Below are positions 9,493 through 18,480 of a stretch of DNA of 22,650 nt, piece by piece (positions within the stretch are counted from its first letter, which is position 1; every line of letters begins with the position of its first letter). The notes beneath the pieces are model-generated. The model saw nothing but the letters and a program-made list of their open reading frames with translations. It was not told the origin of the DNA and made no database searches. The position numbers were made by a program, and so were the translations under genes. This DNA is from Cylindrotheca closterium (taxonomy: Eukaryota; Bacillariophyta; Bacillariophyceae; Bacillariales; Bacillariaceae): contig CAKOGP040001730.1 in NCBI GenBank assembly GCA_933822405.4, positions 1-22,650 on the forward strand, read 5' to 3'.

Positions 9493-11510
9493 CTAACTGT
9501 TTATGGACTTGCGCCGGGTGGCCGAGTCAATGTTGGGTTGCGCCAGGTTGAAGATCATCTGGCGTTGCCTGGCTAAAGAGCAACAATTGATCGCTCTTTC
9601 ACGGGAGACAAGGCGCAGCCAATGTTGACAATCTTTGAGTGATTTGCTGAGGACAGTTTGGCAGGAGTCACAAAAGAGGTACTTCAAGCGTGGGGGGATA
9701 TCAATCAGGCCCATGGCAAACTGTTTGTGGATGCCAATGTCAATCTCCCACTTGCGGGCTGTGTGCCAGGAGCTATCTTCAGAATGTGCAAGCCGGTTGC
9801 GGTCTTTCCACATGTAGTGCCCGATCCGGATCAGTTGTTGGATCAGACGGGAGGCCCAAAGGTTGGCAGACTTCTTGGAGCCGATATAGGAGAAGTGAAG
9901 GGCCTGCAGGTGTCTCCAGTTGGGGGACACTAGGCCCTCAAGGAGGCCTTTGGCCCAAAGCTTGGCTTAGGAGGAGATTGCACTTTGGAAGAGATGAGGC
10001 TGGCAAGACCAGGCTCGGACCGTGGGGACTCCCAAGGAAGGCTGACGGACTGTTTCCAGGTATTCAAAGAGGAAGGCTTTGATCTCAGGGGCGGTCTGCT
10101 GAGTCTGCATCCAGCTCCGGAAGGCCAGATGGCGTTTTGAACATTCTGCAGCTGCAGTGGGAGCAGAACAGCGTGGGACATGGAGGTGATCTTCCACAGG
10201 GCAGGAGGAGCATCTGGGGCAAGAGCTCTTTGCCGAACAGTTCCAAATGGCCAAAAAATTTCCCACCCCTGTCATACCGGAGATATGCTTAGGTGTCCAG
10301 CGTTGGAGATTGGCTGGGAGGGCCTTCATGGCGCATGAAAGAGATGACCAATCGACCTCACGGATGGACTGCTCAGAAAGGCGATCCTTGGAGGACCAGT
10401 ATGCGCAAAGGACAGGGAGAGAGACCAGCTCCATGATGTGAGCCTGATCCAGTTGGGACAACTTAACGCCATCAACAAATAAGGACACAGGTTCATGGAA
10501 GAAGCGAGGGTTGGAGGTAGCAGAACAGCCTGTAGACTCCAGCAGGCGGCGGTAGGATTGTGCTTTGGAGTCAACGTCAACATTGCGCTGCTCCCACCAG
10601 TCCAGTTGGGAGAAAGGCCAGTGCTTGTCCAGGTGGCCTTTAACATGGCGCCGATGAACTTGGAGGGGAAGGTGGCAAAGCAAGGCCGGGATGGTGGAGG
10701 CCAAGTCAAACTGCGCGCCAGACAAGGACAGATGAGCATCGGAGAAGGACTTATCCAAGGTGATGAGGCTGTCACAGGCCATCTCAACCAAAGGCTGGCT
10801 GGCAAAGGGCTTCAGTTGGGCAAGTAGAGCCATCCATTCCAGCACCAGGAGAGAGGCCATAAGGCCAATCAATTCGCTGCATGTTGATCTCTGATCCTCA
10901 AATTTTCCAGGGGTTTGGCAGGTGATCCAGATGATATCCCTGCGATCCTCACTGAGAATCTGAGCGCATGCTGTGCCCACTTTACCTTTGTAAGAGCCAT
11001 CGCTCACAGCACCGAGGGTACCGGCAAGAAGAGCCTGAACCAGGCAATCCTACTCCCTTCAATGGCAATGTCATCTGGAACCCAGCCGTGAGAACCTGAC
11101 TCAGCTAGACTGCCAAAGTGGTGCCAAAGATCAAGGATGGAAGATGGGGAAGCAGGTGATTTGGCTGGTTGGTGGGGGCCAGTAGAGGGGAGGAGGACCC
11201 GGCTCTTGTGGATCAGAGACCGGCTAGGGAAGACAGAGACCAAGGTGCGGACAGCATCCACTGGTAGAGGTGGGAGATCAAGGTGGAAGTGGCAAGGCAA
11301 GTAGAAGGTGCGCTGATGACTGGTGGAGGAAGTAGGTTCAAATGGGATCCATATCAGACCCTCACTGTGGAACAGGGTATTGGTAGAGGGGGGGGGGGGG
11401 TATTGCCACTTCCAGGACAAGTCAGCTGAGTGCCATGGGCCTAACGGGTTGCTGAGGCGGCGTTGGTTGGAGTGGCCTGTCAGGTGAGTAGAAATCCATT
11501 GCTGCCACAT
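9493..11510 (-). pseudogene. Non-LTR pol: RNase H, zinc knuckle and C-terminal tail
   Basis: The first part (11510-11050) is a linker ending GWVPDDIAIEGS; a frameshift near 11045-11055 leads into the RNase H frame. Numbering from codon 11007, the RNase H acidic residues are visible: Asp3 (SDGSYK), Glu45 (CSELIGL), Asp79 (MACDS) and Asp144/146 (RNVDVDSKAQ), with HVKGH at 121-125. The zinc knuckle follows as C263-x2-C266-x9-H276-x3-C280. TAA at 9967-9969 interrupts the frame, which continues unchanged to the conserved-looking tail (SANLWASRLIQQL, MWKDRNRLAHS) and ends at 9493. A run of 13 G (11388-11400), C on the coding strand, lies in the linker and would be prone to slippage. RNase H would remove template RNA during reverse transcription. 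Confidence 0.75.
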
Positions 11511-12365
11511 AGTCCACCACTGATTAGATGGACAAGCAGTACAGGGCCATTGATACCGGTCAGCGCGTTAATCTGCTCTTATTCCTTTCCATGCGTTCAG
11601 AGTGATTGCTGTCCCTTCAGCGTTGACAATATTGGAGAGAGTGACAGCATGGAGGAAGATACAACACCAGTTGAGTCATTTCAATGTAAGTTGGTCAACC
11701 AAAGAGTCAATGAACAAGTCCACTAACAGTTGGTCCCCTTGGCGCATTGGTTGGAGGGAGGGAGAATCAAACTCCAGATGTATGGAGAGAGAATCAAGAT
11801 CACTCCAGGTCTGCTTGATGACTTGGAGGCCGTAGGGATAGGGGACACCCACTCCTTGGAGTGAAATGAGGGTGTAGACCATAGCATGAGGAAAGTTGCC
11901 GCAGATATCAGCCTTGGGCAGTGCTGCCCGGAGCACTGGGGACAGTATCTGGTCCCACTCCTGTGGAGAGAAGAAGGTGAGCGCCATTGGGTACTCCAAA
12001 GTCTCCTGGATTGTGGTGCAAAGGAGAGGAAGGACATCATAGCAGTGAAAGAAACTAGGTTGGATCTGATCCGCCCATGCCTTTGCTTTCCCTTGCATAA
12101 CCACAAGTTGAGGTTTCCTGTTGGAGCATGGGGACATCAGAATACCAAAAGTTTTGGCCGGTTCATCCGCTTCAAGCCACATTAGATGCACAGAGGTGCC
12201 ATCCAGATCATCTAATTCAACTGCAATTTCCAAACTGCCTGTAGGAAGAAGTGATGGTTTAAAATCTTGCTTCTTCCGGAATTGCCATACACCTAGTTGG
12301 GAGTTCCACTCTCTTGAAGTAGCATAAAAACCAATCAATGATTCAGATATATATATACACACCAT
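11511..12365 (-). pseudogene. Non-LTR pol: region between RT core and RNase H
   Basis: The frame is open for 229 codons from 12365 to TGA at 11676-11678 and resumes in the same frame after it, with TAA near 11570. Recognisable blocks, recalled from diatom and oomycete non-LTR polyproteins, are AKTFGILMSP (about residues 68-77), VMQGKAKAWADQI (about 88-100), TTIQETLEYPMALTFFS, ILSPVLRAALPKADIC and a GVGVPYPYGLQ segment. This is the thumb and linker region; the catalytic palm lies upstream and is missing. The first Met at 12365 is probably not a real start, since it sits at the truncation point with a TAG a few codons upstream. Confidence 0.7.
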
Positions 12366-12395
12366 CTCCTGACCAGTCCGGCGAATCTATTCGCG

Positions 12396-13669
12396 ATGAA
12401 AGGAAAGCTTCGATCTGACAGAGCCACTAGAAACAACGTCGTTGCTCGAGTGAAAGCTGCATATGAGAGACCCCAGCAGGACAGAGATATGACTCCAACT
12501 TGTTTGAAAGAAAAGGGGACCAGTTTAGCCTCTACAGCAGCTTCAAAGCAGAAGGTGGGCGGATTCTTGTGGGGCGGGGGGCGGGAAAAGAATCAGGGTT
12601 CCTTGCAAAGAGAATCAATCAAGGAAGATGAACCCTCTGAGATTATAATTGAAGAAGTCTTGGAGGAAGATTTTGATGAAGAAGTGATTGAAGAGGTTAT
12701 AGATGAGGTCTTTGAAGAGCCACACTCTCAATCAGGATCCATGCCATCGCATCGTGGCCGCAATCACTTGATGTTCGATCAGCTGCTCATAAAGCTCATG
12801 GAAAAGAAGTAGATCTAGATGAGTATGAATACGAGTATGAGGAAGTCAAAGAAGATACTCAACAAACTAGTCGCGATTTGACTACTTTTCGCACAGTTTC
12901 AATGTCAAGGCGAGCACTATTCAGCAAAGGCAATGCTGACTACGATGCAATAAAGCAATAGTTTCGAGATATGCACAAATCAAGACGAGCGGCCATGATG
13001 GATCTGAAGACATCCACTAGGCACATGGCAACTAGTATCCAAACGTTTGACGTTCGGGATGAAATAGACGAAGATGATGAAGAATGGGAAGACCGGATAA
13101 TCGAGAAATGGTTTAGTCGAGAAGCCCTGCCAGATGACTTGTCCACAGCATGCAGAGAATTAATACCCATTGTCTACAAAGGCCAAGATGTGAATCCAGA
13201 AGTGATGATAAGGCGCATGCCCCTCCCCGAATTATACAAGTATTTGAAACAACATTTGGATTACAAGCAAATGAAGACCAATTCGAATCTGAATAAGTTT
13301 GATAAAATGTTTGGAGCATCAGACGATGACGGCTTCGAAGAGGAAGATCCCGACGAGGAGACCGTTGAAATTGATGATGACTTCTTTTGTAAGGGTTTAA
13401 AAGCAAACAAATTCAAAACAAGCTCCAACAAGAAATCGACGGCATCAAACAACTCAAATCTCAGCAATGAAGCAAAATTTGAAAGGCTCCTTCGTCAAGT
13501 TCATCAAGAGAAAGACGACGAGGAGGAGGACGATAGCGAGGCGGAAGAAGAAGAATACTACAAGGAAGAGGAAATTATATCAGGTGATTCCGCCGTAGAG
13601 ATTGGGAAAAAGGACAATTTGGCGCTTTTCGAAAGGATGACAGGTGATTTTGAAGAGGAAGTACTTTGA
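12396..13669 (+). pseudogene. Acidic protein of unknown function, broken copy
   Basis: I do not recognise the family. The first frame (12396-12812) gives a basic N-terminus (KAAYERPQQDRD), a Gly-rich patch (GGFLWGGGREKN) and an acidic EE-V/I repeat (residues about 75-110). The frame then shifts near 12740-12760 into one that runs to TGA at 13667-13669, broken once by TAG at 12959-12961 between AIKQ and FRDMHKSRR. The later part has an ordered-looking segment (WEDRIIEKWFSREALPDDLSTACREL, then MPLPELYKYLKQHLDY) and a C-terminus with dense Glu/Asp runs. The segment is quoted only to show character. The protein would probably be partly disordered. Its start lies 30 bp from the truncated non-LTR element, so the true 5' end may be lost. 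It converges with the UCH gene, 81 bp apart. Confidence 0.55.
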
Positions 13670-13750
13670 GGTAGCAAGGTATGATGCTTCAAAAGAATGC
13701 GTACACATTAGGTGTAATCTATAGTGCTACGATCTCATGTCAGCTGCAGT

Positions 13751-14503
13751 CTATGATTCTTCCTTGTAGGTCAAAGCCATCAAAGAAAACTCCAGCGAAT
13801 CCGGTTCCACTCGCAGAAAATTCTGCTGGATTACTCCCCATGTCTTTTCTTCAAAGTCTTCCAGTGACGATGTCCCATGATCAATGGGTCCAAATTTTGT
13901 GCCATCCAACTTGATTACTCGCTCAGTCTCCGCGTCCTATATAAATGCAACAAAATGATGGTCTAATTCAACGCCATCTCTATCTGGGCACGCTGTCTGG
14001 GCGTATGAACTGACAGCTACTGTGTCGGAAACGCACTTAAATGCATCCAGTTGATTCAACAGTTCTCCGCGTTCTTGAGGCGTGCTACTATTAGACGACT
14101 CTTGGAAGCTTCTCAATGGTGTCGTTTCATCCATCGCCCCGTGAGTATTGAGGCAGACGTGCAAACAAGCAATGGTTCCACAGGCATTTCCAAATCCCTG
14201 AACTTGCTTTACGAAACACAAGTGTTTCGATCGTTTCAAATAGTCAGGAATCTCCTGTAGAGCATCTTCTTGTTTCTGTTGGTAATCGAACAAGTTATCT
14301 GAACAAGGAAAGAGCAATAAGAACGCAAGTGCGGGTTGCTTTAGGATCCCAAGTCCATAGTAATCTACGAACTCGAAACGATCTGCCAAGCCTACTTTCT
14401 TGGCGAATTCATCGAAAACTTTTGGGTTCGACTCCAATGCTAGCCACGCAGATTGATCCAAGCTAGGAGTTTCATTTTTTACAAAGTCAAGAGGATCCGA
14501 CAT
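13751..14503 (-). pseudogene. Ubiquitin carboxyl-terminal hydrolase (peptidase C12, UCH) with an internal TAG
   Basis: UCH enzymes are cysteine proteases that release small adducts from the C-terminus of ubiquitin. From ATG at 14503 the protein opens WLALESNPKVFDEF (residues about 20-33), the usual UCH start. QGFGNACGTIA carries the oxyanion Gln and catalytic Cys six residues apart, as in the family. RGELL follows, and then DHHFVAFI with the catalytic His. A TAG stands at 13937-13939 (codon 189). The same frame then continues with DAETERVIKLDGTKFGPIDH, holding the catalytic Asp in LDG, and ends SLEFSLMALTYKEES at TAG 13751-13753. Read across the single stop it is 250 residues, close to the family length of about 230. 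As written, the protein would lack the Asp and about 60 residues. It is either a recent nonsense allele, a readthrough case or a base error. Confidence 0.9.
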
Positions 14504-14677
14504 GTTAGTGGAACCGGTACAATATGGTCATGATGTTTTGAACCAGGGATATTCCGCATTTTGGTGTGATTGCTCATCCTTCTCAATCGCTTTAGATTTC
14601 GCAGACTCCAATTGGGCCTAAAAGAGTTTCAATGATGTTTTTTGGGCTGACAGGGTGTGGTGGGTGGAAAAAAAACG

Positions 14678-15790
14678 CTAGTGCCCGACGTGATCAACAA
14701 GAACGTCGGTGAAGCGTTGCATCAAGGGCTCGGACTGGGTGTGAAGATACCAAAAAACTTCATCTGAGCGCCACTGACCGAGTAGTTTGATGAGACTAGT
14801 CGGGATATTGCCTTCAAGAAGCGTGGTAGCCCCGGTGCATTGAAGAGCACCGATTGTGGGAGGTCGATCGACTTCCACAGAGAGAGCAACTGCTCTCAGA
14901 TATTTTGTCATCATTCGATCTGTGACATTGCAAGGGACTCCGAACTCAGAGTAGTAGGTGAACAAAGGGGTGTCGCCAGTCGTGTGTCGACTCTGTCGAA
15001 GGTGCCGGACAATGGCAATCAGCGTAGCTGTGGGGTTGTCACCATTAAATGACGTGCCCAAACCGATCTTTTCGTCTGGCACCGCATTTTTTTGTTTGTC
15101 AAATATCAGACCGGCGAATGTCACAAGTGACGTGTCCAGGAGGCGAAGGGGGATGACGTCACCACGAAAAAACTGCGTCGTTGATACAAAAGAACACTTG
15201 CTTCAACTTGAAAGGAAATTGTGTTCCCGCCTTTGACAGAAATTCGCCAGGACATAACAAAAAGAAAAATCCCAGCCACATCAATCAATGCATTGCCTTT
15301 GCGGCATGCGTACTTGTGGGTTTTTTGGCAAGCTTTGATGCTTGCCTTAACAAGGACTTTGGCAATGGGCGTACCCGTTGTGCTGCTGGATCCTCTTTCT
15401 TCCAACTTTTCAGCAGCCGTGTCCAACGAAAGTCCATTGTGCCCGGTGCATATTGGTTCATCCTCGGATCGAGCAGTCCCAATGAGGAAAAGGCCTGGCC
15501 CACCTGGCGCATGGCATCTTCAGCCGTTCGACCCCGGACCTGTCTCTTACTGGGGGCAATTTTTCCACATTGCCATTTGGTTCCAAAGAGGAGGATGATG
15601 AGCAAGGGATCGTCGACCGCTGACAATCCTGGGTCTAGGGTGAGGCTGTCGCAGAAGGCAACCCATGTGGTCCAGACAGAGTGTGCCTTTGCAACTCTTG
15701 AAGGACAGACTCCGCGTTCGATTCCGAGTTCAACAGCACGGATGTCATCAAGGAGTTCACTGCGTTTGGCATCCTGTACAGTTGCCAAGA
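14678..15790 (-). pseudogene. DIRS tyrosine recombinase, inactivated
   Basis: This would cut and rejoin DNA for element integration. The N-terminal core-binding part (KRSELLDDIRAVELGIERG...VWTTWVAFCDSL) runs from about 15780 to a TGA at 15285-15287. The frame continues into LMWLGFFFLLCPGEF, the box-I region where the family has LLRPGE, so the first catalytic Arg is Cys (TGT). After a frameshift near 15160 the last 149 codons (15124-14678) carry ALQCTGATTLL, where the box-II Arg is Gln (CAA). GQWRSDEVFWYLH follows, keeping the likely Tyr nucleophile. The protein ends DVLVDHVGH. Both Arg changes are C-to-T type transitions. With two catalytic Arg lost and two frame breaks, it should be inactive. 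Confidence 0.8.
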
Positions 15791-16376
15791 GTTGATCTGT
15801 GGATACGTGCGATTAAAATATGAGACAAATTCGGCGTCAGACACGGCTAGCATTGTCGGCCATTCGATTGTTTGTTCCAGATAAGTGCCCAATGCGATGA
15901 TGTGCTCTTTGTTCCTGCTGTAATCCTGCCGCTAACCGTAATATTCTTGCTCTTGCCTTTCGAGAGGTGGAAGATCCTTTTGTGCGCCACGACACTGCTG
16001 GTGTGTTGTCACAGCCAGTGTAAGTGGTTTCGCCTTCCACCTGGGCGGTCTTTCCAAGAACAAAATGATGGAGGACGGTGCCTTCCAGCTCCAAGTCTGA
16101 GTTGGTAAGTTTTCCTGTCAGATTGTGATCTGAAATGACCTCTTTTTTCACTGCTTCTTGATATGGTTCGCGCCAGACAGTGGCCTCTCCACCGTCTGTG
16201 AACCATACTCCTCCCCTTCCCGACTTTGCCGCATCGCAAGCGCCAACGTGTAAGTTGACGCCTGGTACCAGCTCTTCCAGTGTTGTGGGGCGCTTTGCAT
16301 GGCCATGAAGAAAATCTTGGAAGATTTCCAGTTGCTCACGGACCTCAGGAGTCAACCGCACCCTACAATCCACCTG
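15791..16376 (-). pseudogene. DIRS RNase H domain
   Basis: This is in the same frame as the RT upstream, separated by a single TGA at 16377-16379, so RT and RNase H were probably one protein. Counting from codon 16373, the candidate catalytic acids are Asp47 (GACDAAKSGRGGVW), Glu95 (NSDLELEG) and Asp122 (YTGCDNTPAVSW). The last motif reads MADNASR at 171-177, where relatives usually have MADDASR. A TGA at 15837-15839 and a frameshift interrupt the tail, which continues in another frame as SDAEFVSYFNRTYPQ...SWQL to the start of the recombinase. RNase H removes the RNA strand during element reverse transcription. Confidence 0.75.
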
Positions 16377-17705
16377 TCAAATCAGTGCATCCTGCAGCAG
16401 GGAGAAATGTCCCTCACTGCCCGACATTCCTGGCTGCAGGCTGCGTAAGACTCCTAACACCTGCTGCCATCGTTTCAGGGAGATGCGTTTGCAAACCTTG
16501 CCCAGGAGTGACAGGGCCTTGCTCACTCGTTTCTCTTTCAATTGCAATGTCTTTGTTGTCGCTCCCCAGTTCCAACCCAAGGCTTCTTTGACTGTGTGCC
16601 AAGAGGCATCTCCCTTAGCCATTTTTGATTGTGACTGAGGCTCTTTTCTCCACTGGTTGTCCGTGGGTCGATTTGGTTGGAAGACCTTGTCAATGTTGTG
16701 GCTGAGGACGGCTCGTTGATTTGTCAAAGGATTGCTTGGATGGTCTTGGCCCATTCCAACAAAATCGTCCACAAAGACTTCCATTTTTTTCAATGGGTGC
16801 TGGTAAGTCAGTGGCTGGTGAGATTTTGGTGTAGCTCTCACAACTTGTGTGTCCCTCACTTTAAAGTCAGTGATGGCTGCTGCCCTTCCCAAAGGATGTG
16901 GTGGCACTCGCTTGTTTTGTTGCAAGTCAACATTTGTCAGGTTGGCAACAGTTTCCGTGAAAGCACAGAACCATGATGGACTCTCTGTCCAACCCATTGG
17001 AAGTACCAGGGGCAGTGCAACCAATTGTGGAAGTCCCTCAAAACGCGGTAAGATGACCCCAAGCTTTAGTGCGCCAGTAGTTGACAGCCGGATGCGGTAG
17101 AAACCATCCGACATGTTGTTCTTGTACATGTATACTGGCCCATAGTCCGGGTTTGCCTTCATGAGTGCCTCGCGGATGCGTAGTGGGGCCGTGCCGAATT
17201 GCATAGCTCCCTCTGGGGCAAGTTTCATTGTCTCGTCATTGAGTCCCCAGAACGAATAATCAACAATCATCCGCGGTCTTCTGTTATCTTGTGGTACGCA
17301 GCCAATTGGAGAAAGGCAAAGTCCTTTCTCGTCCTTGATGGCGTCATATGGAAGTAGGATCCAAAATCCCTTCCTTCCAAAATCCAAAAACTCCTCCATC
17401 AGAAATTCTTTGAATTCGTTTGCTGATGAGTGACAGCCCCGAGCGACTCGCATGTCAAGTTGGCTCTGGCTCCATGGCTCCGAATGAACCACCACAGGAG
17501 CCCCATTTTTCATTACTCGGTGTAGCATTGGTGCGGCAGGGTGCGGAAGCTTATCAATGTCTGGTGCAGCATCATCTGAACGGAATAAACGAGCAGTGAC
17601 TTGCCAACCGTGTTTTAAATAAGTTTCATTAGCCAACGCAACCAGCTCACCTATAGTATTAGCACTACCTCCAATTAAAGTAGATCGTAACGAAAGTGGG
17701 TCCAA
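16377..17705 (-). CDS. DIRS-like reverse transcriptase ORF
   Basis: This is an open frame of 442 codons, the longest in the window. RT signs in order are: GFWILLPYDAIK (about 113-124); RPRMIVDYSFWGLN (143-156); motif A region YKNNMSDGFYRIRL (194-207); LPMGWTESPSWFC (235-247), which serves as motif B; and FVDDF (311-315), motif C with both Asp present. The motif A residue normally Asp (K-x-D-x-S-D-G-F) is Asn197, coded AAC, which would abolish polymerase activity even though the frame is open. It starts at ATG 17705, 42 bp after the Gag stop, and ends TGA in front of the in-frame RNase H. It would act on element RNA in cytoplasmic or nuclear particles. Confidence 0.85.
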   Translation of the reverse strand: MDPLSLRSTLIGGSANTIGELVALANETYLKHGWQVTARLFRSDDAAPDIDKLPHPAAPMLHRVMKNGAPVVVHSEPWSQSQLDMRVARGCHSSANEFKEFLMEEFLDFGRKGFWILLPYDAIKDEKGLCLSPIGCVPQDNRRPRMIVDYSFWGLNDETMKLAPEGAMQFGTAPLRIREALMKANPDYGPVYMYKNNMSDGFYRIRLSTTGALKLGVILPRFEGLPQLVALPLVLPMGWTESPSWFCAFTETVANLTNVDLQQNKRVPPHPLGRAAAITDFKVRDTQVVRATPKSHQPLTYQHPLKKMEVFVDDFVGMGQDHPSNPLTNQRAVLSHNIDKVFQPNRPTDNQWRKEPQSQSKMAKGDASWHTVKEALGWNWGATTKTLQLKEKRVSKALSLLGKVCKRISLKRWQQVLGVLRSLQPGMSGSEGHFSLLQDALI

Positions 17706-17747
17706 TTGAGATGGCCTGCAAGAATCCGACGAGTCCCGGCCTCCATC

Positions 17748-18013
17748 TCACTTATTCTTATTTACATAATCCTTCATTGCGGTTGCTTCCTCGTCAGTCA
17801 GCTTACAATGAGAATGCTTGCGTTCACAGTGCTCCTTGCATTCACCCTTTGTGTGCCAAATGAGGCACAATTTCTTTCCGTTGGCATGCTTTGGAGGCTG
17901 TTCGCCTGTCCGTTTGATTAACTCAGTAGTAGTTCTTCCGGTGTAGCGATGTTCTTTGCTCATGTCAGGGTTTTTTACTGATTCGCCCAGGCTCTTCTTC
18001 TGGGCCCTTTCTT
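17748..18013 (-). pseudogene. DIRS Gag-like protein, C-terminal part with zinc finger
   Basis: The frame enters from the LTR junction at 18013 as KERAQKKSLGESVKNPDM and continues through the ATG at 17963 to TAA at 17748-17750, so the ATG is probably internal. It holds a cysteine/histidine cluster, C-x3-H-x4-C-x3-C-x3-H (CLIWHTKGECKEHCERKH). This resembles the nucleic-acid-binding finger of Gag-like proteins that precede RT in such elements. The N-terminal portion is separated by the LTR1 insertion. The role, binding element RNA, is inferred from position and the finger. Confidence 0.65.
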
Positions 18014-18480
18014 TGTCAGATAATCAACTCCATAGCTGTAATGAGAGCCTCAACGCCCTAGTTACCTCTGGAGTATACTGAGCTCGAATCTATGTTGGCT
18101 ATGGATTGCCTACAATAGGAACAGGTGCCAGTGATGCTGGGCTTCAACCTGCGGATGAACAGTCTCACCACTTCCTATTAGATCTTATTCTACTGCTATT
18201 CTTGCCAGAAGTCGATCAACAATGATCTCCACAAGCAGGTACAAAAAATCTCTTCCGGAAGCAACCTGCGTCAGCTCTCACCAGCTGTCGCGGCGCATAA
18301 AGCACATACGCACATGTTCTTCACGAATTAGTCACAGATCTGGATCTACCTTCAATACTTATCCATCTCGGTAAGTACTCGAACCGTACTCCCGTCCGTG
18401 TTCGATATCACGAATGTCCGACTTCACTGTCCGACATGTTCGACTGTTCTTTTATTTGTTAAGATCCCATTTCACCAACA
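18014..18480 (-). repeat. LTR1, complete, first unit of the tandem array
   Basis: This is a full-length LTR1 (467 bp) in inverted orientation, TGTCAG...CACCAACA. Its left border joins the DIRS Gag frame directly; the five bases outside are TTCTT. From 18041 it is collinear with the following 440-bp units. It differs from them at five sites, 18057, 18062, 18086, 18093 and 18096. I see no difference over the remaining roughly 380 bases. Confidence 0.95.

Larger units (their letters stand above)
9251..12365 (-). mobile_element. 5'-truncated non-LTR retrotransposon (LINE-like)
   Basis: This is the 3' half of a non-LTR element in minus orientation. It starts abruptly at about 12365 in the segment C-terminal to the RT fingers and palm, continues through an RNase H domain and a CCHC zinc knuckle, and closes with a W..RN..H tail region. 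A 3' UTR follows to an A-rich tail, seen on the plus strand as TATTTTTATTTTGTTTTGAG at 9249-9268. A missing 5' end with an A-rich 3' end is the usual signature of incomplete target-primed reverse transcription. I could not find a convincing target-site duplication. The base composition is visibly more GC-rich than the copia remnants to its left. Confidence 0.75.
14678..18013 (-). mobile_element. DIRS-like (tyrosine recombinase) retrotransposon, 5'-broken
   Basis: Reading leftward the order is Gag-like zinc finger, RT, RNase H, tyrosine recombinase. That is the gene set of DIRS-type elements, which integrate with a tyrosine recombinase in place of a DDE integrase. The Gag frame is open right up to 18013 and is cut there by LTR1 at 18014, so the 5' part lies beyond the array, off the window, or is lost. 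The left end is somewhere between 14504 and 14678. I saw no split or inverted terminal repeats of the kind DIRS elements use. Confidence 0.85.

Noticed and set aside
10495..10827. Plus-strand frame opposite the RNase H region
   Set aside because: The minus-strand frame carries the RNase H acids; the plus-strand frame is its shadow.
12959..13939. TAG reassigned to an amino acid, suggested by in-frame TAG in two host genes
   Set aside because: TAG also ends the UCH gene and both copia pol frames at the expected places, and the repeats contain TGA, TAA and TAG lesions alike.
13937..13951. A 15-base GT...AG intron that would remove the UCH stop
   Set aside because: Removing it would also delete VAFI, a conserved strand after the catalytic His, and 15 bases is far below normal intron length for such genomes.
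15121..15426. 101-codon minus frame as a separate protein
   Set aside because: Only its last part joins the recombinase frame; the rest is out of frame with the box-I segment read in the neighbouring frame.
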